This document shows positions 54,348 to 63,405 of a stretch of 64,000 bases of DNA, one piece after another. The position numbers and the translations under genes are program-made. The stretch is from Mannheimia haemolytica (GTDB lineage: Bacteria > Pseudomonadota > Gammaproteobacteria > Enterobacterales > Pasteurellaceae): the NCBI GenBank assembly GCA_900638155.1, contig LR134495.1, positions 2,232,001-2,296,000 of the forward strand. Direction: 5' to 3'. How positions within the stretch are numbered: the stretch's first letter is position 1; each line of letters starts with the position of its first letter. Below the pieces are notes generated by a model, which had not been told where the DNA came from, ran no database searches, and saw only the letters and a list, made by a program, of their open reading frames with translations.

Positions 54348-54356
54348 ACCGCTTGT
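54348..54356 (-). repeat. Uptake core sequence between mesX and nadK
   Basis: ACCGCTTGT with TTTGCAAATTTAAGTAAAAAAGC upstream, four bases from the nadK stop codon. Confidence 0.65.
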
Positions 54357-54359
54357 CAT

Positions 54360-55244
54360 TTAAAACAGCTTACTTGCCCAGCCTAATTTAGAGCCTAATA
54401 CGGTAAAGTAGTTGTAATCTTTTAAATGCAGTAGTTGTAATTTATCTGGGCTTTTACGCACCAAGACTCTATCTTCAGGCGTAAAGTGCATATTCACCTG
54501 CCCGTCACAAATCACTTCTAAATCAGGGGTATTATATTTGGCAAAACGAAGTGAAATTTGGCTATCGCCATCAACCACTAAAGGACGAGAAGAAAGGGTG
54601 TGAGGGTGCATCGGTACTAATGCCATTGCATTCATATTCGGAGTTAAAATCGGGCCACCAGCAGAAAGTGAATAGGCGGTTGAGCCTGTAGGCGTTGCCA
54701 CAATCAAGCCATCTGCACGTTGTGAAAAAGCGAATTTTCCGTCAATATAAACTTCAAATTCAATAATTCGAGCTACTTGAGTTGGGTGAACCACAATTTC
54801 ATTCAAGGCATTATTTGCGGCAATAATTTTACCGTTTCGCTCAATGAAAGCCTCTAACAGGAATCGCTCTTCAATCACATATTCATTTTTTACCAAGCAG
54901 CTATAAAGCTGTTCAAAAGCCGTTTGAGGTGCAATATCGGTTAAAAAACCCAGATTGCCCCGGTTAATGCCTATCAATGGCACTCGGTATTTAGCTAAAG
55001 CTCGGGCGATGCCAAGCATATTACCATCGCCACCAATCACAATCACCAACTCTGCACGCTGACCAATCTGATCTAAACTGTAACTCTCCTTAAGCTGTAA
55101 CTGAGTGGCAACCTCTGTTTCCACTAAAATTTGATAATCACGATCTTTTAACCAATTATAAACGGCAAGATGTGTTTCAAATGCACTATCGTGTCGAGGT
55201 GTGCCAACAATCGCAATCACTTCAAACGGTTTTTGCTGATTCAT
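54360..55244 (-). CDS. nadK: NAD kinase
   Basis: This enzyme phosphorylates NAD to NADP. It has 294 aa (E. coli 292). The GGDGNML motif (71-77) carries the catalytic Asp. The second signature [20 protein letters not shown] and the NEIVVHP segment are intact. It begins 9 nt after yfiF ends and is probably cotranscribed with it, instead of lying beside grpE/recN as in enterobacteria. Confidence 0.96.
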   Translation of the reverse strand: MNQQKPFEVIAIVGTPRHDSAFETHLAVYNWLKDRDYQILVETEVATQLQLKESYSLDQIGQRAELVIVIGGDGNMLGIARALAKYRVPLIGINRGNLGFLTDIAPQTAFEQLYSCLVKNEYVIEERFLLEAFIERNGKIIAANNALNEIVVHPTQVARIIEFEVYIDGKFAFSQRADGLIVATPTGSTAYSLSAGGPILTPNMNAMALVPMHPHTLSSRPLVVDGDSQISLRFAKYNTPDLEVICDGQVNMHFTPEDRVLVRKSPDKLQLLHLKDYNYFTVLGSKLGWASKLF

Positions 55245-55253
55245 TTCAATTCC

Positions 55254-56288
55254 TTAAAGAATGTGGGTTTGATACCATTGATTAAGTAGAATACCTGCGT
55301 TTACCGCCACATTTAAACCACTATTTAACGGATTATTAAAGGAAAGCTGTACTGTTGTATCTTCTGTGTAAGCCACATCACTTGCCGGAATCTCACTTAA
55401 TACAAAAACCACCTTTTCCGCCAGCTTAATTTTGGTTAAAGAAGGGGCTTGCTTATGGCGTGTGAGGTGTACGATTTGATAACCAGCTTGGCGTAGCTGT
55501 ACCAAAGCAATATGCTTGTTTTTAGTTTCTAACGCCCGCACAAATTCCAAGCCACCTTCTGCAACACGAGCTGCGGCACTGGAATTTAAACTATCTACAT
55601 TTTCGGTAATAATGCCTTTCACACCATAGAAAGCACAAGTTCTGATGATTCCCCCCACATTCTGTGCATTGTTTACGCCATCTAACAACACTAAGCAATC
55701 TTGTTTTTTCGGAACTTGTAAATAGCCCTCTAACACAAATGAGGCGGCTTTTTTCACCAATAAGCACATATCGCCGTGATGTTCGGTGCCGGTAACACGC
55801 TCCATCTCTTCACGGTCAATAACGTGATAGGCTTTTTTGTTCTGAGCCAAATAGCTCATTAAATCGCCTAATTTTTTGGCTCCTTCCACTGTTGCCCATA
55901 AACGCACAATAGATTCAGGACGCTGTTGGAACAAGCTGATACAAGCATTTTCGCCATAGATTTTCATCTCTTCCAAACGATTTTTCTTAATTTTCTCGGG
56001 CGCTCGTGGTGAAAGTGGGCCGGTTTTCTTCTGTTTAACTGAGCTATTCCCACCTTTTACCCAAATTTGCACGCTCCCCTCACCGCTGGCTTTTTTGCCT
56101 TCGGTTGGATAAATCTGTTCCGTGCTTGAATAAGTCTCTTCACGCTTAAAATGTAGCTTATGCGGTCTGTCACTTTTACCTTCATTTCCTCGCATTTTGC
56201 CTTTATCTGAAAAACGGCGAGAACGCTCATCTGAACGGCGTTCTTCTCTTTGTTTAAAACGAGGTTGATTATTTTCTTTAAATTGCAT
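55254..56288 (-). CDS. yfiF: SpoU/TrmH-family RNA 2'-O-methyltransferase, YfiF-like
   Basis: A 344-aa SPOUT-class methyltransferase close to E. coli YfiF (345 aa). The first ~100 residues are a basic, disordered RNA-binding region rich in Arg/Lys/Ser. Then comes a substrate-binding domain (YGENACISLFQQRPESIVRL) and the knotted catalytic domain: LLDGVNNAQNVGGIIRTCAF (motif 1), then ITENVDSLNSSAAARVAEGG, LSEIPASDVAY and SLNVAVNAGI-type motif 3 (here SGLNVAVNAGILL). The RNA target is unknown. Divergent from suhB across an inverted uptake pair. Confidence 0.9.
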   Translation of the reverse strand: MQFKENNQPRFKQREERRSDERSRRFSDKGKMRGNEGKSDRPHKLHFKREETYSSTEQIYPTEGKKASGEGSVQIWVKGGNSSVKQKKTGPLSPRAPEKIKKNRLEEMKIYGENACISLFQQRPESIVRLWATVEGAKKLGDLMSYLAQNKKAYHVIDREEMERVTGTEHHGDMCLLVKKAASFVLEGYLQVPKKQDCLVLLDGVNNAQNVGGIIRTCAFYGVKGIITENVDSLNSSAAARVAEGGLEFVRALETKNKHIALVQLRQAGYQIVHLTRHKQAPSLTKIKLAEKVVFVLSEIPASDVAYTEDTTVQLSFNNPLNSGLNVAVNAGILLNQWYQTHIL

Positions 56289-56342
56289 TTTTAGTACCTA
56301 AATGGGTGGCTTGAATGGGGGCTATTATAACGAATCCAAACT

Positions 56343-56400
56343 ACAAGCGGTTAGAAAAAGCCATTTTTTTGTAAAATTTTTCACAGATTAGACCGCTTGT
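56343..56400. repeat. Inverted uptake-sequence pair in the yfiF-suhB divergent region
   Basis: ACAAGCGGT (56343-56351) and ACCGCTTGT (56392-56400) with inward AT-rich extensions. As with rep/potA, it sits upstream of two divergent genes and not at a 3' end. Confidence 0.75.
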
Positions 56401-56468
56401 TGTTTCTTTATTTCGCTACATTCTTTATAATTCGTGCTTTGTTATGTTCTTTAAAATCTGGTGGAAAT

Positions 56469-57281
56469 ATGAACCCAATGTTAAACATTGCTATTCGTGC
56501 TGCACGAAAAGCAGGCAATATTATTGCCAAAGGCTATGAACAATCGCCTCAAGATACACAAGTTTTACAAAAAAATACGAATGATTATGTCACTGAAATT
56601 GATAAAGCAGCGGAAGCGGCAATTATTGATGTGATCCGTAAATCTTACCCTGAACATTCAATCGTGACCGAAGAGTCCGGCGTGTTAAACGGTAGCAATG
56701 AAAATGTACAATGGGTGATCGATCCATTAGATGGTACAACCAATTTCGTAAAACGCTTACCTCATTTTGCTGTCTCGATTGCCGTGCGTGAAAACGGACG
56801 TACGACAGTAGGGGTAGTTTATGATCCTATCCGCAACGAGCTTTTCACTGCGGTGCGTGGCGAAGGGGCTAAATTGAACGAGTTCCGTTTACGCATTGAT
56901 GCAGAACGCCGTGATTTAAAAGGCACTGTGATTGCAACCGGTTTTCCTTTCAAAGTCATCAGACATCGTGATGCACATTTAAATATGCTTGAAAGCTTAA
57001 TGAATAACGGCGTAGCTGATTTCCGCCGTACCGGTTCTGCCGCTTTAGATCTTGCCTATGTTGCAGCAGGTCGTGTTGATGGCTTCTTTGAAATCGGCTT
57101 AAAACCGTGGGATTTCGCAGCCGGTGAACTCATTGCCCGTGAAGCCGGTGCGATTGTGACTAACTTTGTTGGCGGAACAGACTACTTGAAAACAGGTAAT
57201 CTGGTTGTTGGTAATGGCCGTGTGGTTAAAGAAATTTTAAATAGCATTCAGCCTACTTTGACCGAAGAACTCAAAGCTTAA
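56469..57281 (+). CDS. suhB: Inositol-1-monophosphatase family protein SuhB
   Basis: An inositol-phosphatase-fold protein of 270 aa (E. coli 267). Metal-binding motif: VTEESG with Glu near residue 70, then WVIDPLDGTTNFVKRLPHFA (~82-100) and the C-terminal WDFAAGELIAREAGA. In E. coli SuhB also binds the ribosomal antitermination complex; that role is inferred only by orthology. The ATG at 56469 follows GGTGGAAAT; the frame extends upstream without a ribosome site. Confidence 0.94.
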   Translation: MNPMLNIAIRAARKAGNIIAKGYEQSPQDTQVLQKNTNDYVTEIDKAAEAAIIDVIRKSYPEHSIVTEESGVLNGSNENVQWVIDPLDGTTNFVKRLPHFAVSIAVRENGRTTVGVVYDPIRNELFTAVRGEGAKLNEFRLRIDAERRDLKGTVIATGFPFKVIRHRDAHLNMLESLMNNGVADFRRTGSAALDLAYVAAGRVDGFFEIGLKPWDFAAGELIAREAGAIVTNFVGGTDYLKTGNLVVGNGRVVKEILNSIQPTLTEELKA

Positions 57282-57325
57282 TTTAATATCATCTATTATT
57301 TGATGGTTGTGGGTAATAAAACATT

Positions 57326-59179
57326 ATGGAAAAGAAGTATCCTCTGTTAAGCGAAATCAACTCACCGGAAGATTTACGTTTACTTTCTAAAGACCAGCTT
57401 CAAACCGTAGTTGATGAACTGCGAGCCTATTTATTGGAATCAGTCAGTCAAACTAGCGGACATTTAGCCTCTGGCTTAGGGGTAGTGGAGCTTACGGTAG
57501 CTTTGCATTATGTTTATCAAACGCCTTTCGACCAATTAATTTGGGACGTTGGTCATCAAGCTTACCCACATAAAATCCTTACTGGACGTCGGGATCAAAT
57601 GCACACTATTCGCCAAAAAGATGGTATTCACCCCTTCCCTTGGCGTGAAGAAAGCCCTTACGATGTATTAAGCGTTGGGCATTCTTCCACTTCGATCAGT
57701 GCCGGTCTTGGCATTGCAGTAGCGGCAGAAAAAGAAAATGCCGGACGTAAAACCGTCTGTGTAATCGGTGATGGTGCAATCACTGCCGGAATGGCATTTG
57801 AAGCATTAAACCACGCAGGTGCATTGCATACCGATATGTTGGTTATCTTAAATGATAATGAAATGTCAATCTCTGAAAATGTCGGGGCATTAAACAACCA
57901 CCTTGCCCGCATTTTTTCTGGTTCGCTCTATACTTCAGTGCGTGACGGCAGTAAGAAAATTTTAGATAAAGTGCCTACCATCAAAAACTTTATGAAAAAA
58001 AGCGAAGAGCATATGAAAGGGGTGATTTTCTCCCCTGAAAGCACTTTATTTGAAGAGTTAGGCTTTAATTATATCGGCCCGATTGATGGGCATAATATTG
58101 ACGAGTTAGTCAAAACCTTGAGCAATATGCGTGAGCTGAAAGGCCCGCAATTTCTGCATATTCGTACGAAAAAAGGCAAAGGCTACACACCAGCAGAAAA
58201 TGATCCGATTGGCTACCACGGCGTACCTAAATTTGACCCAACCATCAATGAATTACCGAAATCAGCCGCTCCGCCAACATACTCGAATATTTTTGGCGAT
58301 TGGTTATGCGAAATGGCAGAGCGTGATCCGAAAATTATCGGCATTACGCCAGCAATGCGTGAAGGCTCGGGAATGGTGGAGTTTTCCAAACGTTTCCCAG
58401 AGCAATATTTTGATGTAGCGATTGCCGAACAACATGCAGTGACTTTCGGGGCAGGCTTAGCGATCGCAGGCTATAAACCGGTGGTCGCAATTTATTCTAG
58501 TTTCTTACAGCGAGCTTATGACCAATTAATTCATGATGTCGCCATTCAGAACTTGCCGGTGATCTTTGCGATTGACCGTGCCGGAATTGTCGGTGCGGAC
58601 GGACAAACCCACCAAGGTGCATTTGATTTAAGCTTTATGCGTTGTATTCCCAATATGACCATTATGGCGCCGAGCGATGAAAATGAAATGCGACAGATGC
58701 TTTATACCGCTTACACGCTGAATACGCCAAGTGCCATTCGCTATCCTCGTGGCAATGCTAAAGGGGTAAAACTTGAGCCAATGCAAGGACTTGAAGTAGG
58801 TAAAGGAAACATTATTCGTGAAGGCAAAAAAGTTGCCATTTTGAATTTTGGTGCTTTGCTTGATGAGGCAAAAATTGTGGCTGAAAAACATAACTACACT
58901 TTGGTAGATATGCGTTTCATTAAACCATTAGATGAAGCATTACTTCAAAAAGTGGTGGATTCACACGAGTTGTTAGTTACGCTTGAAGAAAATGCTATTC
59001 AAGGTGGTGCAGGTAGTTTTGTGAATGAATATTTGCAAAATATCGGCAAAATCAAACCGCTTGTAATGCTTGGTATTCCTGACTTTTTCGTTCCCCAATC
59101 TACTCAAGCTGAAGCTTATGCCGATCTTGGATTAGATGCCCAAGGCATTGAAGCAAAAATTCAAAAATTCGATATTTAA
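57326..59179 (+). CDS. dxs: 1-deoxy-D-xylulose-5-phosphate synthase
   Basis: This thiamine-diphosphate enzyme makes DXP, the first step of the MEP isoprenoid pathway, from pyruvate and glyceraldehyde-3-phosphate. It has 617 aa (E. coli 620). The N-terminal [23 protein letters not shown] block (here [14 protein letters not shown]) and [15 protein letters not shown] are intact. The ThDP motif is [18 protein letters not shown] ending in LNDN. The C-terminal [15 protein letters not shown] and [14 protein letters not shown] are also present. It is 44 nt after suhB and may be partly cotranscribed. A terminator follows. Confidence 0.96.
   Translation: MEKKYPLLSEINSPEDLRLLSKDQLQTVVDELRAYLLESVSQTSGHLASGLGVVELTVALHYVYQTPFDQLIWDVGHQAYPHKILTGRRDQMHTIRQKDGIHPFPWREESPYDVLSVGHSSTSISAGLGIAVAAEKENAGRKTVCVIGDGAITAGMAFEALNHAGALHTDMLVILNDNEMSISENVGALNNHLARIFSGSLYTSVRDGSKKILDKVPTIKNFMKKSEEHMKGVIFSPESTLFEELGFNYIGPIDGHNIDELVKTLSNMRELKGPQFLHIRTKKGKGYTPAENDPIGYHGVPKFDPTINELPKSAAPPTYSNIFGDWLCEMAERDPKIIGITPAMREGSGMVEFSKRFPEQYFDVAIAEQHAVTFGAGLAIAGYKPVVAIYSSFLQRAYDQLIHDVAIQNLPVIFAIDRAGIVGADGQTHQGAFDLSFMRCIPNMTIMAPSDENEMRQMLYTAYTLNTPSAIRYPRGNAKGVKLEPMQGLEVGKGNIIREGKKVAILNFGALLDEAKIVAEKHNYTLVDMRFIKPLDEALLQKVVDSHELLVTLEENAIQGGAGSFVNEYLQNIGKIKPLVMLGIPDFFVPQSTQAEAYADLGLDAQGIEAKIQKFDI
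59055..59064 (-). repeat. Uptake sequence within dxs
   Basis: AACCGCTTGT with TTTGCAAAATATCGGCAAAA upstream, near the 3' end of dxs. Confidence 0.7.
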
Positions 59180-59189
59180 CTTTAAAAAG

Positions 59190-59217
59190 TCCCTTTGATT
59201 GATACAGAACAAAGGGA
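59190..59217 (+). terminator. Terminator after dxs
   Basis: TCCCTTTG (59190-59197) and CAAAGGGA (59210-59217) with a 12-base loop and TTTTTT beyond. Confidence 0.88.
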
Positions 59218-59311
59218 TTTTTTGATGAACCTCACATTTTCAGTAAATTATTCACACAAATCTAACAATTCGTTTTACTTTATCCTCACTCCTCACTTAC
59301 AATGGCACGCC

Positions 59312-59329
59312 TTTAGCAGTTCTGCTAAA
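59312..59329. promoter_or_regulatory. 18-bp palindrome upstream of the CstA-like gene
   Basis: TTTAGCAG-TT-CTGCTAAA, 36 bases before the start codon. It could be an operator or an RNA hairpin in the leader; the regulator is unknown. The rest of 59218-59364 shows no clear feature. Confidence 0.4.
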
Positions 59330-59364
59330 AATGATCATTTATCTCAATTTATAGGATTTCTACT

Positions 59365-60951
59365 ATGTTGTGGTTCTTTTTCTGTGTAGCGGTACTTGTA
59401 CTTGGCTACTTCACTTACGGAAAAATCATTGAAAAGATTTTCGTGATTAATCCGAAAAAAACAACGCCAGCGTATTCAATGAATGACGGTGTTGACTATA
59501 TGCCAATGTCTAAAACAAAGATTTGGCTAATTCAGTTATTAAATATCGCCGGTACAGGCCCTATTTTTGGACCAATACTTGGTGCCTTATACGGACCAGT
59601 TGCGATGCTTTGGATTGTGTTTGGCTGTATTTTTGCCGGTGCAGTACACGATTACTTCTGCGGTATGCTAAGTATCCGTAATGGTGGAGCAACAATGCCA
59701 AACCTTGCAGGTAAATTCTTAGGACGTCCGGTAAAATTATTCATCAACGTTATGTCATTAATTCTACTTTTATTAGTAGGAGTGGTATTCGTTGCAAGTC
59801 CGGCTCAATTACTCTCTACCATCACTATGGATATTGCCGGTGCAACCCAAAGTGCAATGGAATTAGGTGATGTGGAAGCCGTAAAAGAAGCGGTTGCAGC
59901 AGGTGGCGTTACCGTTTGGGGTATGGATAAAGCAACCGTTATCTCAGTCTGGACGTTAATCATTTTTGCTTACTATATTTTAGCAACATTACTTCCGGTA
60001 GATAAAATCATTGGTCGCATCTATCCATTCTTTGGTGCATTATTGCTCTTTATGTCTGTGGGTATGGTTTACGGGTTGGTTTCTGCACACTTAAGTGTTA
60101 CAGATCCAATTGACTTCTTCCGTACAGTGAATGCAGACGGTCAAGGCTTAACTTGGGAAAAATTCACTCAAAACTTCCAAGTAAAAGGTGATGTTCCAAT
60201 TTGGCCATTATTATTCTTAACCATTTCTTGTGGTGCATTATCGGGCTTCCACGCAACACAAACTCCATTAATGGCTCGTTGTGCTCAAAATGAAAGCGAA
60301 GGTCGTTTCATTTTCTATGGTGCAATGATTACAGAAGGTGTGATTGCGTTAGTATGGTGTATGGTTGGTCTTTCATTCTATGAAAACCCACAAGCATTAC
60401 AAGATGCGATTTCTGCCGGCTCACCGTCTAAAGTGGTGTATGACAGCTCATTACACTTCTTGGGCTTTATCGGTGGTATTTTTGCGGTATTAGGTGTGGT
60501 GATATTACCTATCACTTCTGGTGACACCGCATTCCGTGCTGCACGTTTACAATTAGCAGAAATCTTCGGTTTGGAACAACGTACTTTAGTTAAACGTTTA
60601 TACATTGCTATTCCATTATTCGTGCTTGGTTACCTTGTGTCAAAAATCGACTTCAGCGTATTGTGGCGTTACTTCACTTGGGCAAACCAAATGACTGCAA
60701 TGGTTATGTTATGGACTGCCGCAGGTTACTTATACCGCTATAAAAAATTCCACTGGGTATGCTCGATTCCTGCATGGTTTATCACTACCGTGTGTGCAAC
60801 TTACCTTGCGAACAACAAAATCGGCTTCGGTTTAGATTATGAATTATCAGTTTATATCGGTTTTGCGATTACGGTAGTTTGTGTTATTTGTTTCTTTGCT
60901 TTCCTCAAGCCATCTGAGGCTCGAGATGAAGATGCTTATGTAACAAACTAA
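59365..60951 (+). CDS. CstA-family carbon-starvation/pyruvate transporter, short form
   Basis: A membrane protein of 528 aa with many helices. MLNDG-like NDGVDYMPMSKTKIW, NIAGTGPIFGPILGALYGP and FAGAVHDYFCGMLSIRNGGA are the CstA/BtsT signatures. It is shorter than E. coli CstA (701) and BtsT (716), lacking part of the C-terminal region, as is common for one branch of the family. E. coli members import pyruvate or are linked to peptide use; the substrate here is inferred, probably pyruvate. The ATG at 59365 follows TAGGA. Codon use is like that of well-expressed genes. Confidence 0.85.
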   Translation: MLWFFFCVAVLVLGYFTYGKIIEKIFVINPKKTTPAYSMNDGVDYMPMSKTKIWLIQLLNIAGTGPIFGPILGALYGPVAMLWIVFGCIFAGAVHDYFCGMLSIRNGGATMPNLAGKFLGRPVKLFINVMSLILLLLVGVVFVASPAQLLSTITMDIAGATQSAMELGDVEAVKEAVAAGGVTVWGMDKATVISVWTLIIFAYYILATLLPVDKIIGRIYPFFGALLLFMSVGMVYGLVSAHLSVTDPIDFFRTVNADGQGLTWEKFTQNFQVKGDVPIWPLLFLTISCGALSGFHATQTPLMARCAQNESEGRFIFYGAMITEGVIALVWCMVGLSFYENPQALQDAISAGSPSKVVYDSSLHFLGFIGGIFAVLGVVILPITSGDTAFRAARLQLAEIFGLEQRTLVKRLYIAIPLFVLGYLVSKIDFSVLWRYFTWANQMTAMVMLWTAAGYLYRYKKFHWVCSIPAWFITTVCATYLANNKIGFGLDYELSVYIGFAITVVCVICFFAFLKPSEARDEDAYVTN

Positions 60952-60969
60952 TCGCTTGCGTAAAGTGCT

Positions 60970-60999
60970 AAAAATGGGGACAATTTAGTCCCCATTTTT
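60970..60999 (+). terminator. Terminator after the CstA-like gene
   Basis: The 12-bp arms AAAAATGGGGAC (60970-60981) and GTCCCCATTTTT (60988-60999) around AATTTA. It ends 12 bases before the yjjV start codon. Confidence 0.92.
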
Positions 61000-61011
61000 A
61001 TTGGTTTTATT

Positions 61012-61806
61012 ATGCAGTTTTTTGACACCCATACTCACCTTGATTATCTTGCGGAAAGCCTAAATTTAAGTATTCCAAAATTGGTTGAGAATGCTAAACA
61101 ACATCAGGTTGAACGCATTCTCATTGTTTCCGTATTTGCAAAAAATTTTGCAAAAGTGACCGCTTGTGCCAAGCAAAAACCGGAAAACTTGGTGTATGGA
61201 TTAGGACTGCACCCACTCTATATTCAACAGCATCAAGAGCAAGATCTAATCTTATTGGAAAATTTGTTAAGCCAGCGAGATCCGCAATGTACCGCAGTGG
61301 GTGAAATCGGTTTAGAAAAAGCGGTAGCTGAAGTTTGCACGCCATCGCTATGGAATAAGCAATGCGACTTTTTAGAAGCACAACTTGCGTTAGCGAAACG
61401 GTTTAATCTACCGGTAAACCTGCATTCACGCAAAAGCCACGATCAACTTTTTGTGTTTCTCAAAAAAGCCCAGCTCACAAAAACCGGTGTAGTGCACGGT
61501 TTTGCCGGTAGTTATGAACAGGCTAAGCGTTTTGTCGATCTCGGTTATAAAATTGGTGTCGGGGGAACAATTACCTATGAACGTGCGAACAAAACACGTG
61601 AGGCGATCCGAAAATTGCCGCTAGACAGTTTGTTGTTGGAAACCGATTCCCCTGATATGCCGGTGTTTGGCTTTCAAGGGCAGCCAAACCGACCGGAACG
61701 GCTTTTAGTGAGTTTTAATAGCCTATGTGAATTAAGAACAGAATCACCAAATATGATTGCAGAAACCATTTGGCAGAATAGTGAGCGGTTATTTTTTTAC
61801 GCTTGA
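61012..61806 (+). CDS. yjjV: TatD-family metal-dependent hydrolase YjjV
   Basis: A TIM-barrel metallohydrolase of 264 aa (E. coli YjjV 259). Metal ligands: the FDTHTHLDY pair of His (~6 and 8), GLHPLY, AVGEIGLE with the bridging Glu, NLHSRKSH, VVHGFAGSYEQA and LETDSPDMP with the catalytic Asp. Related TatD enzymes are 3'-5' exonucleases; YjjV's natural substrate is unsettled. A full uptake sequence is embedded at 61158, encoding part of FAKVTACAKQ. Its last ten bases overlap the convergent gene at 61797. Confidence 0.92.
   Translation: MQFFDTHTHLDYLAESLNLSIPKLVENAKQHQVERILIVSVFAKNFAKVTACAKQKPENLVYGLGLHPLYIQQHQEQDLILLENLLSQRDPQCTAVGEIGLEKAVAEVCTPSLWNKQCDFLEAQLALAKRFNLPVNLHSRKSHDQLFVFLKKAQLTKTGVVHGFAGSYEQAKRFVDLGYKIGVGGTITYERANKTREAIRKLPLDSLLLETDSPDMPVFGFQGQPNRPERLLVSFNSLCELRTESPNMIAETIWQNSERLFFYA
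61158..61167 (-). repeat. Extended uptake sequence within yjjV
   Basis: GACCGCTTGT preceded by GCAAAAAATTTTGCAAAAGT, one of the clearest extended Apl-type matches, inside a coding region. Confidence 0.85.
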
Positions 61807-62555
61807 TTTAGTTGTTGTTTTAGATGTCGCCAAATTTGCGAGCCATAATTTACATTAAAATTAGAGCAAATTGCTTCTTCTTGTGTTTTTATGTCAAGAT
61901 TTTCACAGCAATTTACAATTTTTTGCCAATAAACGACCGCTTGTAATTCAAAATGTACACCCGACAACAGATAATAACCTCGCCCTAGCTCTCCCTCTAT
62001 CATTGCTACTGAGCCATCAGGATAATAAGCCAACGGGTTATAAATCACTGTTGTTGAATTTGGTTCAAAACAGCAACCACCGTGATAATAAAACGGCGTT
62101 TTTCCACCCTCTGCAAGTGTTACTTCAACTATCGCTTTGCTACCAATGTTTTCATCGTAAAGTTGCCCGTTGGTAAACTGCGGCAGGCTGCCTTTCGCAA
62201 TGCCATTAAATAAAGCTAGTTCTCGATTGCCATTTACGCTATAGTCACGCCCTACAAAATTCAATTCAGCACAGCCATAATAAGCTCCGGCACAGATACC
62301 GAGATAAGCTCCACCTTGTTCAATAAATTGGCGGATTCTACGATTGCCTTCTCCGTTTAATTTTTTGCAGTAAGGTAAATCGGCTCCACCGGGCATGATT
62401 AATAAACAGCCATCGGAAAACTTGCTTTGAATAATTTGTTTGGCATTGATGAGATAAGCCGGACGCTGTAAATGCTGTTTTACTGCCAATAACAGTGATT
62501 GAACACCAATTTCACTGCTACCTTCATCACAATAAATATAAACTGGTTTTACCAT
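61797..62555 (-). CDS. BPL_N-like (biotin-protein-ligase N-terminal) amidotransferase-fold protein
   Basis: A 252-aa protein with a class I glutamine-amidotransferase-like fold matching the BPL_N family: IYCDEGSSEIGVQSLL, LLIMPGGADLPYCKKLNGEG and GGAYLGICAGAYYGCAEL with the nucleophile-elbow Cys88. A GGCCFEPN segment and LLSGVHFELQA follow. It has no ligase domain. In eukaryotic biotin ligases this domain is N-terminal; free-standing bacterial forms have no firm function. It is divergent from bioY by 80 bases, which points to a biotin-related role. It contains an uptake sequence at 61935, and its 3' end overlaps yjjV by 10 nt. Confidence 0.82.
   Translation of the reverse strand: MVKPVYIYCDEGSSEIGVQSLLLAVKQHLQRPAYLINAKQIIQSKFSDGCLLIMPGGADLPYCKKLNGEGNRRIRQFIEQGGAYLGICAGAYYGCAELNFVGRDYSVNGNRELALFNGIAKGSLPQFTNGQLYDENIGSKAIVEVTLAEGGKTPFYYHGGCCFEPNSTTVIYNPLAYYPDGSVAMIEGELGRGYYLLSGVHFELQAVVYWQKIVNCCENLDIKTQEEAICSNFNVNYGSQIWRHLKQQLNQA
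61935..61944 (-). repeat. Uptake sequence within the BPL_N-like gene
   Basis: GACCGCTTGT with AATTTTTTGCCAATAAAC upstream, in the extended pattern. Confidence 0.75.
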
Positions 62556-62591
62556 TTTAAATTCACTCTTACCCTAAAAGACATCTTCCTA

Positions 62592-62597
62592 TATAAT
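62592..62597 (+). promoter_or_regulatory. Putative -10 of bioY
   Basis: TATAAT, 38 bases before the bioY ATG. Immediately downstream GGTT...AACC (62599-62616) forms an 18-bp interrupted inverted repeat that could be an operator. It does not clearly match the E. coli BirA site. Confidence 0.5.
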
Positions 62598-62635
62598 CGG
62601 TTGAGAATATTTTAACCATATTAAAGGAGAGGATT

Positions 62636-63202
62636 ATGTTCACTACGCAATTAATTCAAACTAAACGTTGGCTAGAAGCCAATAGTATAACTACATTTTG
62701 GTTGAAAACTTTTATTGGAGCAACACTGCTTGCTATTTTTGCACAAATTTCTGTGCCGATGTACCCTGTACCCATTACAGGGCAAACACTTGCTTTAACT
62801 GTGGTTGGTTTTGCAATGGGTCGTAAAGCCGCAACTGCTGCAGTATTACTTTATCTTTTTGAAGGGGCGATTGGTTTACCTGTCTTTGCCGGCGGTGCTT
62901 CAGGTTTCCATCATTTCTTTGGTCCAACAGGCGGATACTTATTAGGCTATATTCCAACCGCCTATTTCTTAGGCTATTATAGCGATAAAGGCGTATTAAA
63001 CTCTTTTTGGAAAAGTTTATTTGTCGCCTTAATTGCAAGTGTGATCACCTTTGCTTTCGGCTTGGCTCAACTTTCTTTCTTTGTACCAGAAGGCACTGTA
63101 TTACAAGCGGGCTTATATCCATTTATTTTAGGTGGTGTGCTTAAAGCACTCCTAGCGAGTGTTTTGGTTAGCCCAAGCTACAAATTCTTCTCGAAACTCT
63201 AA
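62636..63202 (+). CDS. bioY: Biotin transporter substrate-specificity component BioY
   Basis: The S-component of an ECF-type vitamin importer, 188 aa with six hydrophobic segments. Family motifs: QISVPMYPVPITGQTLALTV, then LYLFEGAIGLPVFAGGASG and FGPTGGYLLGYI. BioY can work alone or with BioM/BioN; neither is visible here, so the energising partner is elsewhere or absent. AAGGAGAGG lies at good spacing before the ATG. The divergent BPL_N-like gene suggests a shared biotin function. Confidence 0.93.
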   Translation: MFTTQLIQTKRWLEANSITTFWLKTFIGATLLAIFAQISVPMYPVPITGQTLALTVVGFAMGRKAATAAVLLYLFEGAIGLPVFAGGASGFHHFFGPTGGYLLGYIPTAYFLGYYSDKGVLNSFWKSLFVALIASVITFAFGLAQLSFFVPEGTVLQAGLYPFILGGVLKALLASVLVSPSYKFFSKL

Positions 63203-63210
63203 TCTTTCTA

Positions 63211-63234
63211 AAGGCTTTGTTACGGCAAAGCCTT
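63211..63234 (+). terminator. Terminator after bioY
   Basis: AAGGCTTTG (63211-63219) and CAAAGCCTT (63226-63234) with a 6-base loop and TTT beyond. Confidence 0.9.
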
Positions 63235-63307
63235 TTTCAATTCTGATTGCTCTATTTTTTACTACATTTCAAAATCACCTTCATTTGATTTTTTAATCAA
63301 AATAGCC

Positions 63308-63341
63308 AAAAGTTATTTTCTCAACGCTAATAATAACTTTT
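63308..63341 (+). terminator. AT-rich hairpin upstream of the MFS gene
   Basis: AAAAGTTATT (63308-63317) and AATAACTTTT (63332-63341) followed by TTG. A second AT-rich palindrome, TTTGATT-TTTT-AATCAAA, lies at 63284-63301. They may form a leader or a second terminator; the evidence is weak because of base composition. Confidence 0.35.
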
Positions 63342-63405
63342 TTGCCTAAAAGGTATTAAATCGGTACAATGATTTAATACTGGCAGAATGTTTGAAGGAG
63401 CATTG

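Noticed and set aside
54221..54359. Possible MetJ operator or SAM riboswitch upstream of mesX
   Set aside because: No AGACGTCT-type repeats and no riboswitch-like helices were found; only AT-rich sequence and an uptake core.
63284..63301. FNR-like palindrome TTTGATT-TTTT-AATCAAA upstream of the MFS gene
   Set aside because: The spacing between TTGAT and ATCAA is six, not four, and the region is very AT-rich.
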